The notes under the pieces were generated by a model, which saw nothing but the letters and a program-made list of their open reading frames with translations, was not told the DNA's origin and ran no database searches. Positions 24,707 to 32,759 of a DNA stretch of 64,000 bases are shown one piece after another (the first letter of the stretch is position 1; each line of letters begins with the position of its first letter). The DNA comes from CAILZL01 sp050248275 (GTDB lineage: Bacteria > Pseudomonadota > Gammaproteobacteria > Steroidobacterales > Steroidobacteraceae): contig JBFWSR010000003.1 of assembly GCA_050248275.1 (NCBI GenBank), positions 124,001-188,000 of the forward strand, read 5' to 3'. The translations under genes were made by a program, and so were the position numbers.

Positions 24707-26654
24707 CCCGGCACGACCGGTGCTATTGAAAGCACTGTGCATGGTCAGTGCAGGCGTGATGGCGGCTTCCTATCTGGCCGGGTTTCTGTTGCTGTGGTCA
24801 TTGGACTTGAATCCCCGCTCGGCTACACCGTTGACGATGGTGCGTTATGCCTACTACTACGGTGATCGGCCCGCAGTGCAGCGTCGCTTGTTATTGAGCC
24901 TGAGCGGGGGCGTGACCTTGGTGGGCTGCTGCGCCTTGGCGCTGCTGATGCCGCGACGCCGGTCACTGCACGGCGATGCACGCTTTGCCTCCGCCCGTGA
25001 AATCGCGCAGGTGGGATTGCTCGGGGAACGCGGTCTCATTCTCGGCAGACTGGGCCGACGTTATCTGATGCTGCCGGGTCAGCAGGGGGTGGCGCTGGCT
25101 GCACCGCCGCGTGCGGGCAAGGGCATCGGCATTGTGATTCCCAATCTGCTGAACTGGCCCGACTCGCTGATCTGCGTCGATATCAAGAAGGAGAACTGGA
25201 CGCTGACGGCGGGGTTTCGGGCGCAGGCGGGGCAGGCCTGTTATCTGTTCGATCCGTTTGCCGAAGATGGTCAGACGGCTCGCTGGAATCCGTTTTTCTA
25301 TGTCTCGATGGATGCGCACAAACGCGTCAATGATTTACAGCGCATTGCCGAGATGCTGTATCCCGATCCCCCCAATGTCGATCCGTTCTGGACCGCCAGC
25401 GCGCGCTCGTTGTTTTTAGGCATAGCGCTATATCTGTTTGAGACACCTTCGTTGCCGAAGACCATTGGCGAAGTGCTGCGTCAGGGCATGGCCTCGGATG
25501 ATGAGGGTTTTGGTCATCACTGGAAGCGGGTGATTGAAGGTCGTAACAGTGGCCGCTCACCGCTATCGTCACAATGTGTGCGGGCCATGTATGACGTGAT
25601 TGATCTGGCGCCGGTGACCGCCTCCAGTATTCGCAAGACGTTTACCTCGCGACTGGATTTATGGCTGAACCCGATTCTGGATGCCGCGACCTCCGGCAAT
25701 GACTTTGATCTGCGTGAGCTGCGCAGCAAACCGGTCTCCATCTATGTGGGTGTGAATCCCGATGATCTGCATCGGCTGCGTCCCGTGCTGGCATTATTCT
25801 TTCAACAGGCCATCGGCTTGCAAACGCGCGTATTGCCCGAACACGATCCGCGCTTGAATCGTCAGGTGCTGATGTTGCTGGATGAGTTTACGGCGCTGGG
25901 ACGCATTCCCATCATTGCCGAGTCTATCAGCTACTTGCCCGGCTACAACGTGCGCGTGATGCTGGTGATCCAGACGCCCGCGCAGTTGCGGGACGTCTAT
26001 GGCCCCAACAGTGCCGAGACCATGCTCAAGAGTCTGGCGGCCCGCATTGCCTTTGCGCCCAAGGATTTTGCGGATGCCCGTGAGATCTCGGATGAGCTGG
26101 GGTATACGACGGTGAAAGTGCAGACGTTGTCCCGACCCGTGATGGATTTGAGTGATGCGAAAGGACGCAAGTCCCGCAGTGTCAGTATCAGCGAGCAACG
26201 TCGGGCGCTGCTGCTGCCTCAGGAGATCAAGGCGCTGGGCACGGATCAGGCGCTGATCTTCTATGAAAGTCTGCGACCCATCTGCTGTCGCAAGATTCGC
26301 TATTACGCCGATCGACGCTTTACGGAGCGGCTGCGTGCACCGCCGGTGCAGGCGACGCCGGGTGCTCGATCCACAAGTGAGCAACACGACGTCGTGATGG
26401 ACGACGCCGTGAGGCCAGGTGACGAACGCCCTGTGGTGGAGGAGGATGCTGAGTCCGGCTTACCGCTCGTCACAGCGGAGGTCGAGACCGTGCGCGCCGC
26501 CACGGCGCAGGACATCGAGTTGATTGATTCGATACAGCTGGAAGATATGGCGGTGGACTTCAATCGCATTCCGTTGCCCGAGGACGGCAAGCCCAGTGAA
26601 GCGCAAATGCACGACGCGGTACAGGCCTTGATGGCCCTGACACGCGGACAGTAG
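24663..26654 (+). CDS. virD4: VirD4/TraG-family coupling protein
   Basis: The 663-residue type IV coupling protein hands the relaxase-DNA complex to the secretion channel. There are two N-terminal membrane helices, a Walker A variant APPRAGKGIG near residue 146, and Walker B LLDEFTALGR near 405. Conserved segments are DLICVDIKKEN-like (SLICVDIKKENW), DPPNVDPFW and QTPAQLRDVYG. The C-terminal 100 residues are acidic and variable. ATG 24663 lies inside virB11, so translational coupling is likely. Confidence 0.93.
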   Translation: MTQNANAAAWSPVANPARPVLLKALCMVSAGVMAASYLAGFLLLWSLDLNPRSATPLTMVRYAYYYGDRPAVQRRLLLSLSGGVTLVGCCALALLMPRRRSLHGDARFASAREIAQVGLLGERGLILGRLGRRYLMLPGQQGVALAAPPRAGKGIGIVIPNLLNWPDSLICVDIKKENWTLTAGFRAQAGQACYLFDPFAEDGQTARWNPFFYVSMDAHKRVNDLQRIAEMLYPDPPNVDPFWTASARSLFLGIALYLFETPSLPKTIGEVLRQGMASDDEGFGHHWKRVIEGRNSGRSPLSSQCVRAMYDVIDLAPVTASSIRKTFTSRLDLWLNPILDAATSGNDFDLRELRSKPVSIYVGVNPDDLHRLRPVLALFFQQAIGLQTRVLPEHDPRLNRQVLMLLDEFTALGRIPIIAESISYLPGYNVRVMLVIQTPAQLRDVYGPNSAETMLKSLAARIAFAPKDFADAREISDELGYTTVKVQTLSRPVMDLSDAKGRKSRSVSISEQRRALLLPQEIKALGTDQALIFYESLRPICCRKIRYYADRRFTERLRAPPVQATPGARSTSEQHDVVMDDAVRPGDERPVVEEDAESGLPLVTAEVETVRAATAQDIELIDSIQLEDMAVDFNRIPLPEDGKPSEAQMHDAVQALMALTRGQ

Positions 26655-26662
26655 GAGGCGGT

Positions 26663-27937
26663 ATGGCGTTGCAATCAGACCAATCATCACCCACCTCATC
26701 TGCGGCTGAATCGCCACCGAAAGTAACGCGGCGCGGCGACCAGAACTGGATTCGCCCGGCACGCCGACTGACCCGCCCAGAGCCGGTGGTGCCCAAGCCC
26801 GTTGAGTCGAGCAAACCCTCGCTCAACCCACCACTGGGTGGTTCTACTGGAGCCGTTGCATCGAGACACGCTCAACCCAGAACCGTCGCTCCCCACACCG
26901 GTGATCCCGAAGCGATGCCAGCGGAGGTGGTGAAACAGTTTGTGCAGGTGGGCCGAAAATATTACTTCCCGGATGGCGCACGCGCCTTCACGGATCGGGG
27001 TCACAAACTGACGACCCCCAGTGAAAACACGGAGGTAGTACGCAGCCTGATCACCATTGCGCAGGCGCGAGGGTGGGATCGGGTGACGGTGAGTGGCACG
27101 GAGCGGTTTCGCAAGGAGGCGTGGATGGCAGCGAAGCTGGCGGGGCTGGAGGTGAAGGGATATCAACCCACCCAGTTCGAACAGAGTTATCTGGTGCGTG
27201 CGGCGGCACGCGCCAGTTTGCAACGGGACGGACAACACACCAGCTCGGGGGCGGCGTCAATGCCGGAAAGCCGTGAACCTTCCGCGCGGCAGCGTCAGCT
27301 CTATGCCGAACGCGAAGCGTTGATCCTGGGGCGGCTGGTGGATCATGGACGCGCGACCTATCATCATGAATCCCAGGCAGCGATGAGCTACTTCGTGAAG
27401 CTGGAAACCCCTCGGGGTGAACGCACCGTGTGGGGAGTAGATCTGGAACGCGCCTTGCGTGAATCGCTGACGCAGCCAGAGCCGGGGAATCTGATTGGCC
27501 TGCGCGCAGTGCGTCGTGAGGCCGTGACGGTCAAGGCCCGCGAACGCGATGCCGAGGGCAAGGTGCTCCATGAACAGAATCTGGCCACGCATCGCAATCG
27601 CTGGATCATTGAGCAGCAGTCGTTCTTTGCCACGCGCGCGGCGGCGGCCGAGATGGTGCGTGATCCCAAAATTGATGCCCGCAAAGGCGTGAAAGAACAT
27701 CCTGGGCTGGCGGGCACGTATCTGTATCTGAAAGGCGCAAGAGAGGTGGCGCAGCGACGTATTCGCGATCCGGAAGATCAACGCAAGTTTGTATCGACGG
27801 TACGGGACGCGTTGGCGGACTCGGTGGCGCGTGGTGAACCGTTGCCAGTGATGCGCTTGCGTCAGCGCGCAGAGCAGAAAACCAGCTCGCGAGCGCCGCG
27901 CAATGCCGAGCGGGAGTCCGCGCCTGCGCGCGGTTGA
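26663..27937 (+). CDS. LPD7-domain conjugative transfer protein
   Basis: After a Pro-rich, unstructured N-terminus (1-85), residues about 95-190 match the LPD7 domain often found in relaxases and TraI-like proteins (KYYFPDGARAFTDRGHKLTTPSENTEVVRSLITIAQARGW, then RFRKEAWMAAKLAGLEVKGYQPT). A second domain of about 200 residues (ILGRLVDHGRATYHHES...GEPLPVMRL) follows. That domain is repeated as the separate gene just downstream. The 424-residue protein has no HUH relaxase motif. It is probably a DNA-processing accessory factor for transfer. It starts 8 bp after virD4. Confidence 0.7.
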   Translation: MALQSDQSSPTSSAAESPPKVTRRGDQNWIRPARRLTRPEPVVPKPVESSKPSLNPPLGGSTGAVASRHAQPRTVAPHTGDPEAMPAEVVKQFVQVGRKYYFPDGARAFTDRGHKLTTPSENTEVVRSLITIAQARGWDRVTVSGTERFRKEAWMAAKLAGLEVKGYQPTQFEQSYLVRAAARASLQRDGQHTSSGAASMPESREPSARQRQLYAEREALILGRLVDHGRATYHHESQAAMSYFVKLETPRGERTVWGVDLERALRESLTQPEPGNLIGLRAVRREAVTVKARERDAEGKVLHEQNLATHRNRWIIEQQSFFATRAAAAEMVRDPKIDARKGVKEHPGLAGTYLYLKGAREVAQRRIRDPEDQRKFVSTVRDALADSVARGEPLPVMRLRQRAEQKTSSRAPRNAERESAPARG

Positions 27938-27943
27938 GGTTGT

Positions 27944-28627
27944 ATGGTGAATGAGGCTCGACGCGGTACGAATAATCGCCGAGGGACGGCGAGTTCATTG
28001 GGGATACGGGAACAGCCCTTGTTGGTAGGGCGATTACTGGATCATGGCCGGGATCATTATCAGTTCCGCAGTCAGGAAGACGAGTCGTACTTCGTGAAGC
28101 TGTCAACGCCCAAAGGGGAGCGCGTGGTGTGGGGCAAGGATCTGGAACGTGCCGTGGCGTCGGCCAGCACCCAGCCAAAACTCGGGGATGTCGTGGGCGT
28201 CAAACGGCTTGCACGCGAGCCGGTCACGATCACTACCTCACAACGGAATGGCGCAGGGCAGGTAATCGCGCAGCGGGAACAGGAGGTGTTTCGCAATCGC
28301 TGGGTGGTGGAGAAGGTGCAGTTCTTTGCCGAGCGCAGCAAGCTGGCGCGGCGCGTCCGGGATGATCAGGTGGACGCACGCCGGGAGGTGAAAGCGCACC
28401 CGGAGTTGATGTCCACCTATCTGACGCTGCGCGGCGCACAGGAGATTGCCCAGCGGCGAATTACTGATCCCAGGGATCGCGAGAGGTTCGTGTCGCTGGT
28501 TAGGGAGGCCATGGCCGGATCGATCAAGCAGGGTGAGCCGCTGCTGGAGGTGAAGCTGCGGGAACCGTCCCGTTTGGGTAAGTTGAAGAGGGTCGGACAG
28601 CGGCAAAAGGATGAACCCACTCGCTGA
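27944..28627 (+). CDS. Paralogue of the C-terminal domain of the upstream LPD7 protein
   Basis: The 227-residue protein matches residues ~210-400 of the preceding gene over its length: GRLLDHGRDHYQFRSQ for GRLVDHGRATYHHESQ, YFVKLSTPKGERVVWGKDLERA for YFVKLETPRGERTVWGVDLERA, and STYLTLRGAQEIAQRRITDPRD for GTYLYLKGAREVAQRRIRDPED. It lacks the LPD7 domain. The 6-bp gap and clear divergence suggest an old tandem partial duplication retained as two proteins. A role in conjugation is inferred only from position at the end of the virB operon. Confidence 0.65.
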   Translation: MVNEARRGTNNRRGTASSLGIREQPLLVGRLLDHGRDHYQFRSQEDESYFVKLSTPKGERVVWGKDLERAVASASTQPKLGDVVGVKRLAREPVTITTSQRNGAGQVIAQREQEVFRNRWVVEKVQFFAERSKLARRVRDDQVDARREVKAHPELMSTYLTLRGAQEIAQRRITDPRDRERFVSLVREAMAGSIKQGEPLLEVKLREPSRLGKLKRVGQRQKDEPTR

Positions 28628-28663
28628 AATCAAAATTCTTGGGCATAACGGGTCACTTCACCT

Positions 28664-28681
28664 TGTACGGACACTGTACGG
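28664..28681 (+). promoter_or_regulatory. Direct-repeat operator upstream of the toxin-antitoxin genes
   Basis: TGTACGG occurs at 28664-28670 and 28675-28681, an 11-bp spacing that puts both copies on one DNA face. DUF1778 antitoxins repress their own promoters by binding such repeats. The location 34 bp before the start fits, but no promoter hexamers are clear. Confidence 0.45.
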
Positions 28682-28714
28682 GTGTTAGTGTTGGAGCCAC
28701 GGAGGATCAAAATC

Positions 28715-28993
28715 ATGAGTGTCGCCAAACGTCGTGAAGACCGGCTGGAAGTCCGGCTCAGCCCCACAGCCAAGCATCTGCTGCAGCGCGCCGCCTTGGC
28801 CGAAAACAAAACCGTCAGTGCCTTTGTACTGGACAGCGGGTTGGCAGCGGCGGCCGAAGCCTTGGCAGATCGGCGCGAGTTCGTGCTGAACTCAAAACAG
28901 TATCAGGCCTTCCTTGCCGCGCTGGATGCGCCGCACAAGCCGAAGCCGCGTCTGGAGAAATTGCTCAAGACCCGCAGTGTGCTGGAGCAATGA
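28715..28993 (+). CDS. tacA: DUF1778-type antitoxin (TacA-like)
   Basis: The 92-residue protein has a ribbon-helix-helix-like N-terminus (REDRLEVRLSPTAKHLLQRAALAENKTVSAFVLDSGLAAA) and a C-terminal toxin-binding tail (FLAALDAPHKPKPRLEKLLKTRSVLE), as in TacA antitoxins. ATG 28715 is preceded by CGGAGGATC, while the upstream in-frame start at 28682 would overlap the operator repeats. The stop overlaps the toxin start by 4 bp (ATGA), the usual arrangement. It should neutralise the downstream acetyltransferase and help keep the ICE in the population. Confidence 0.85.
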   Translation: MSVAKRREDRLEVRLSPTAKHLLQRAALAENKTVSAFVLDSGLAAAAEALADRREFVLNSKQYQAFLAALDAPHKPKPRLEKLLKTRSVLEQ

Positions 28994-29487
28994 AGTTGAC
29001 AGGCATCGTCAAACTCACCGCACAACATGTGCTGGATGAATTTGATTGCGGCCACGAAAGCCTGAATCGGTTCCTTCAGCGGCATGCCTGGGCCAACCAG
29101 CAGGCCAACAGTGCCCAGACTTACGTCGTCGTTAGGGCGCAGCGTGTTGTCGGGTTCTATAGTCTGGCAGCGAGCATGGTGACGCATGAGGGCGCCACGG
29201 AACGGATCAAGAAGGGGCAGGCCAGGCATCCGATTCCGGTCGTGTTGCTGGCCCGATTGGCGGTTGATAGATCGGTGCAGGGGCAGGGCATCGGACAGGC
29301 CTTGTTGAAGGATGCACTGATCAGGTCGGCAGGTGCGGCCAGCACCATTGGTGCCCGTGCAGTACTTGTGCATGCCAAAGATGATCAGGCCAAGGCATTT
29401 TACGAGCACTTCAATTTCGAGCCCAGCGCATCGGATTCCTATCACCTGATGCTGCTGATGAAAGATATACAGAAATTCACGGCATGA
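28990..29487 (+). CDS. tacT: GNAT-family toxin (TacT-like)
   Basis: TacT toxins acetylate the aminoacyl group of charged tRNAs and so block translation. The 165-residue protein has the acetyl-CoA-binding motif VQGQGIGQALLKDAL and a late catalytic-type Tyr in AFYEHFNF, plus the N-terminal FDCGHESLNRFLQRHA signature of the subfamily. The length is normal. Translation is coupled to the antitoxin. Which tRNA it targets cannot be predicted from sequence. Confidence 0.87.
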   Translation: MKLTGIVKLTAQHVLDEFDCGHESLNRFLQRHAWANQQANSAQTYVVVRAQRVVGFYSLAASMVTHEGATERIKKGQARHPIPVVLLARLAVDRSVQGQGIGQALLKDALIRSAGAASTIGARAVLVHAKDDQAKAFYEHFNFEPSASDSYHLMLLMKDIQKFTA

Positions 29488-29643
29488 TTTGATTAACCGA
29501 TTGCTACGTGGATGTCTGAAATATTTTCTATGCCAGATACTGTTAACAAATAAACTGGTGATGACACACATCGGCAAGCGGTTACTCAGCGCGGCGCTTG
29601 CATTCGCAGCAACCGTTAACGGTTGACCCGAAGTCACCTCATA

Positions 29644-29819
29644 TCCGGCACCTCACCCTGCGGGCAAATCGTGGCGAAGCGCGCAACGCAGTCAAGGCGC
29701 TTTCGCGGCATAAACGGCTTGCTCCCCGCGCGGCGCGGGTCCCCTCCATTTATTCCACGCTCACCTTGACTGCGTTGCTCAATCGCCTCGCCACCCGGCC
29801 CGCACGGCGACGTGCCGGA
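29644..29819 (+). ncRNA. Long nested hairpin leader upstream of the RadC-like gene
   Basis: Four matched arms close on each other: TCCGGCAC/GTGCCGGA (29644-29651, 29812-29819), TGCGGGC/GCCCGCA (29659-29665, 29798-29804), GTGGCGA/TCGCCAC (29671-29677, 29788-29794) and a 15-bp arm (29683-29697 with 29764-29778). A GC-rich hairpin CCCGCGC/GCGCGGG (29725-29739) lies inside. It ends 16 bp before the RadC-like start codon. A 14-bp palindrome, AACCGTTAACGGTT, lies just upstream at 29611-29624. A structured 5' leader or a DNA-level hairpin is likely. Confidence 0.65.
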
Positions 29820-29835
29820 AGACGAGGAATCCATC

Positions 29836-30315
29836 ATGAGCACACTGTATGTGCGGGAAGGTACGAGTTATCGCGAAGCGAGCTTTGGCGATGTGATGTC
29901 GCGGGCACAGGGCTTGATGGCCCAGAGATACCACATCGGTTCTCCAGCCCTGACCAGCCCCAGTCACACCCGTGACTATTTGCGAGTTCACATTGGCTGT
30001 CTGGAGTATGAGGTGTTCGGTTGCCTGTATCTGGACAACCGGCACCGGGTGCTGGCTATCGAGACACTGTTTCGCGGCACGCTGGATGGGGCGTCGGTGC
30101 ATCCGCGTGAAGTGGTCAAGGCCGCGCTGAGTCGCAACGCCGCCGCAATCATTGCTTATCACAACCATCCTAGCGGCGTAGCCGATCCCAGCCAGGCCGA
30201 TGAACTGATCACCCGGCGCTTGAAGGAAGCACTGGCGTTGGTGGAGATACGATTATTGGATCATCTGATCGTCGGTGAAACCATTTACAGTTTTGCCGAG
30301 ACAGGGCTGTTGTAG
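29836..30315 (+). CDS. radC: RadC-like JAB/JAMM domain protein
   Basis: This 159-residue protein is the short, mobile-element form of RadC. It lacks the helix-hairpin-helix N-terminus of chromosomal RadC but keeps the metal-binding JAMM signature HNHPSGVADPSQAD plus the preceding VHPREVVKAAL motif. Such genes are common cargo next to conjugation modules; a DNA-processing or anti-restriction role is often suggested, but the activity is unproven. ATG 29836 follows GAGGAATCC. The 348-bp upstream gap holds the structured leader listed separately. Confidence 0.85.
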   Translation: MSTLYVREGTSYREASFGDVMSRAQGLMAQRYHIGSPALTSPSHTRDYLRVHIGCLEYEVFGCLYLDNRHRVLAIETLFRGTLDGASVHPREVVKAALSRNAAAIIAYHNHPSGVADPSQADELITRRLKEALALVEIRLLDHLIVGETIYSFAETGLL

Positions 30316-30445
30316 TCCTTTCATACGCCGGGCGCGGTGCGCTCGGCGCTTTTTCTGACGGACTTGATGTACTCATGCGGCCAGACAGGTAATGCTGAGC
30401 CCTCTGAATATAAGTAAGTCAGCGGCAAAACAAGAAATAAGGAAG

Positions 30446-30601
30446 GGACAGGATTGTGTGAGGGGTGAGGGTAGCACGTCGTTCTCGCCATCCAGACCCT
30501 GTGCGCGCCCGAGGCGGCGTGCTCGGCGAGTCGCGGTCTAGGCCCCGCGAGTCTGGACGGCTGCGCTGCGACGTGCAGAGCGCGCGCGGGCAATCCCGCC
30601 C
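30446..30601 (+). ncRNA. Structured leader, copy A
   Basis: This is one of two similar ~150-nt leaders. Paired arms are GCACGTCG/CGACGTGC (30474-30481, 30569-30576) and an inner GCC-A-TCCAGAC/GTCTGGA-C-GGC (30487-30497, 30551-30561). The closing arm GGATTG/CAATCC (30451-30456, 30591-30596) is shorter than in copy B. The conserved GTTCTC and TGCGCTGC internal segments are unpaired. It ends 20 bp before the DUF6878-type start. It may belong to the described radC RNA motif family; that assignment needs a covariance-model search. Confidence 0.65.
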
Positions 30602-30621
30602 AGCATGCCTGGAGAAATCCC

Positions 30622-31062
30622 ATGAACGATCCTGACAATCATTCAACTGCAGCCGCTGCTGTACCCACCGCTGAACCCAGTATCAGTTACGCACTAGATA
30701 AGTATCTAAGCTTGGTGCGCGATCGTGCGCTGGCCTATAAAGCAGAGGTCACCATGGTATTGATCGGACTGGGCATTGCCCGTCTTGAGATTAACTACGA
30801 TGGCTGTGGTGATTCCGGACAGATTGAGGAAGTGAGTTTCTGGAACATGGAGGGTGAGTCCGTTACGCCATCACTGGATAAACGCACTGCTGACAGGGTG
30901 CATCAGTTTTGCTACGACTTGCTGGAAGTGCGGCATGGCGGCTGGGAAAATGATGATGGTGCCTATGGCACGTTTGAGTGGGATCTCAAGTCGGACGAAC
31001 TGATTCACACCCATCACACTCGGTATACCGAAGTTGATACCACCGTACAGGAGGGGCTATGA
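30622..31062 (+). CDS. DUF6878-like ICE accessory protein
   Basis: The 146-residue acidic protein contains RLEINYDGCGDSGQIEEVSF and a C-terminal GGWENDDGAYGTFEWDLKS, which I recall as the DUF6878 family typical of ICEs. No catalytic motif is visible. TGGAGA precedes the ATG. The stop overlaps the next gene by 4 bp. Function is unknown; acidic proteins encoded beside RadC-like genes can be DNA mimics, but I have no direct evidence here. Confidence 0.6.
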   Translation: MNDPDNHSTAAAAVPTAEPSISYALDKYLSLVRDRALAYKAEVTMVLIGLGIARLEINYDGCGDSGQIEEVSFWNMEGESVTPSLDKRTADRVHQFCYDLLEVRHGGWENDDGAYGTFEWDLKSDELIHTHHTRYTEVDTTVQEGL

Positions 31063-31421
31063 CACATCCCCTATTTCATGCGCAATCCTCGGTACGGCGC
31101 TTCGGTGGTCGCGTTGAGGACTATCAGCCGATCCATGAGTGGCTGGATGCGACCAAGGAAACCTTCTGTGACTTTCGGCATCGTGCCCTGCGACATCACT
31201 CGCAAGGTGTGTTTGAAGCTGAGCGATGCTTTGGTACTGCCATCCGCAATAGTGAAGGGACACTGGTGCTGGTGCGCTACATCGCTGAGCAACACATCAA
31301 GGAAGATTGTGGCGGTATCGTGCCATCAGTAGCTGACTGGTTGTCACGGATTCGCCCGGAGACCTGGATGAGTCGGGGCTACTCGTTGCTTGATGCTGAT
31401 CACACCGGACGTGATCAGTAG
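31059..31421 (+). CDS. DUF6915-like ICE accessory protein
   Basis: The 120-residue protein has FRHRALRHHSQGVFEAERCFG and RYIAEQHIKEDCGGIVPSVADWLSRIRPETWM, a pattern I associate with DUF6915 proteins of conjugative elements. Its start overlaps the preceding gene (ATGA), so the two are co-translated. Several His residues (HRALRHH) could bind metal, but no enzyme family was recognised. Function is unknown. Confidence 0.6.
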   Translation: MTHPLFHAQSSVRRFGGRVEDYQPIHEWLDATKETFCDFRHRALRHHSQGVFEAERCFGTAIRNSEGTLVLVRYIAEQHIKEDCGGIVPSVADWLSRIRPETWMSRGYSLLDADHTGRDQ

Positions 31422-31538
31422 TAAGTGTCAGGGGTCGGGCGCTGACAGGACGTTGGCGCTCGATTCAATACAACAGAAACGGTGCAATAAATAAGCGCTA
31501 TGAATTAAGGCCCTCGGAAATAAGAAAGTAAGAGAAGA

Positions 31539-31689
31539 GGGCGGGATTGTGTGAGGGGTGAGGGTAGCACGCCGTTCTCGCTGTCCAGACCCTGCGCGCG
31601 CCGGGCGTGCTCGGCGAGTCGCGGCCCGAGCCCCGCGAGTCTGGACAGCTGCGCTGCGACGTGCGGATCGAGGTCGGGCAATCCCGCCC
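31539..31689 (+). ncRNA. Structured leader, copy B
   Basis: This is the second copy of the leader at 30446. Perfect arms are GGGCGGGATTG/CAATCCCGCCC (31539-31549, 31679-31689) and GCTGTCCAGAC/GTCTGGACAGC (31580-31590, 31639-31649), with GCACGCCG/CGACGTGC (31567-31574, 31657-31664, one mismatch) between. Relative to copy A, the third pair of the inner stem changes from C-G to T-A, a compensatory change that supports a folded RNA. It ends 20 bp before the DUF932 gene. Confidence 0.7.
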
Positions 31690-31709
31690 TTCAGATCCTG
31701 GAGTCCGTC

Positions 31710-32534
31710 ATGAGTACCGTACTTGAAATGGTTACCCCCGTTGCCGCCCACGCGTTTCGATCAGCGTTGTCACCGGAAGCACTACGCGCCATTGCCCCCG
31801 CCGTGTATGGCGAGTCCGCACGACCGCAGTTGAGTGAACGCTACACCTTCATTCCCACGGAGCGAGTACTGGATGGATTGGCACGAGTGGGATTTTTCCC
31901 CGTACAGGCTAGGCAGGTGCGGGCCAAGGCGGGGAATGTTTCCTATGCAAGGCACCTGATTCGATTGCAACGCCGCTTTGAAACCGTTCAATTGAAGGAT
32001 GCCATTCCGGAGGTGGTGCTGCTGAACAGTCACGATGGCAGCAGTGCCTACCACTTGAAGCTGGGGTTGTATCGTGTGGTGTGCACCAATGGATTGATGG
32101 TGGCGGCGGATTCCTTTCCCGGCATCCGGGTATCGCATCGCAAGGACATGCTGGATGAAGTGGTCACCGGTGCCCTGGAGCTGGCCGAGCGGTTTGAGGA
32201 ACTGGCGGGGACTGTGGAGCAGATGAGACAGCGGCTGCTGTTTCGGGATGAACAGCTCCAGCTGGCGCAGCAGGCGCTGGCATTGCGCTATCCCGATCCG
32301 GAGCAGCAGGGCATGGCCGCGTCGCAGCTGCTGTTCTGCCGTCGAGACGAGGATTCCCGGGAGAGTGTGTGGAACATCTTGAACCGGCTGCAGGAGAACG
32401 TGTTGAGGGGTGGGTTTATCCGTCATTCCCCCAGTGGTCGATTAGCCCGGATGCGTCGGTTGTCATCCCTGCGGGAAGAGGTACGAGTCAATTGCAGCCT
32501 GTGGTCACTGGCGGCCAGTTACCTGGAGCAGTGA
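31710..32534 (+). CDS. DUF932-family protein
   Basis: The 274-residue protein matches the DUF932 family found in phages and conjugative elements: LSERYTFIPTERVLDGLARVGFFPVQARQ, then YHLKLGLYRVVCTNGLMVA and a helical middle (LELAERFEELAGTVEQMRQRL). Its biochemical role is unknown; members often lie with anti-restriction or ssDNA-handling genes. ATG 31710 follows CCTGGAG, 20 bp after the structured leader; the longer frame from 31551 runs through that leader and is rejected. A clear terminator follows. Confidence 0.8.
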   Translation: MSTVLEMVTPVAAHAFRSALSPEALRAIAPAVYGESARPQLSERYTFIPTERVLDGLARVGFFPVQARQVRAKAGNVSYARHLIRLQRRFETVQLKDAIPEVVLLNSHDGSSAYHLKLGLYRVVCTNGLMVAADSFPGIRVSHRKDMLDEVVTGALELAERFEELAGTVEQMRQRLLFRDEQLQLAQQALALRYPDPEQQGMAASQLLFCRRDEDSRESVWNILNRLQENVLRGGFIRHSPSGRLARMRRLSSLREEVRVNCSLWSLAASYLEQ

Positions 32535-32564
32535 TCAATCAGTCATATTGGCGGTGGTGAGATT

Positions 32565-32599
32565 GGGAGAGGGCGTTGGTCGCTCTCTCCCATTTTTTT
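32565..32599 (+). terminator. Rho-independent terminator after the DUF932 gene
   Basis: GGGAGAG (32565-32571) pairs with CTCTCCC (32585-32591) and is followed by A and seven T's. It closes the leader-DUF932 transcription unit before the mobilisation genes. Confidence 0.85.
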
Positions 32600-32759
32600 G
32601 ATCCTGGTGTTGGGTGAACCATTGCGACTACTGGGCAGCGGCGGGATGAGTCGGGGGTGGCAATGCATCAAGGCGGCGAAAAATCACTGCTGAGTTTTGT
32701 GTCATTTTGGATAGAAATGCCGGATAGCCTCGCGGCGGCTGTTGTTAAACACTGTGCTC
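32600..32759. other. Candidate oriT region upstream of the mobilisation genes
   Basis: The 160-bp gap before the mobC-relaxase pair is the usual place for an origin of transfer in MOBP elements. It begins with ATCCTGG (32601-32607), similar to the ATCCTG nic core of the RP4/Ti group. I could not find a clean inverted repeat next to it, so this is a weak positional call. Confidence 0.3.

Noticed and set aside
29598..29975. Plus-strand ORF across the RadC leader
   Set aside because: It runs through the nested hairpin and into another frame of the RadC-like gene; it has no family signal.
30420..31700. CRISPR array or ordinary direct repeat
   Set aside because: The two similar blocks are ~1.1 kb apart, separated by genes, and have paired-stem structure; they are duplicated leaders, not spacer-separated repeats.
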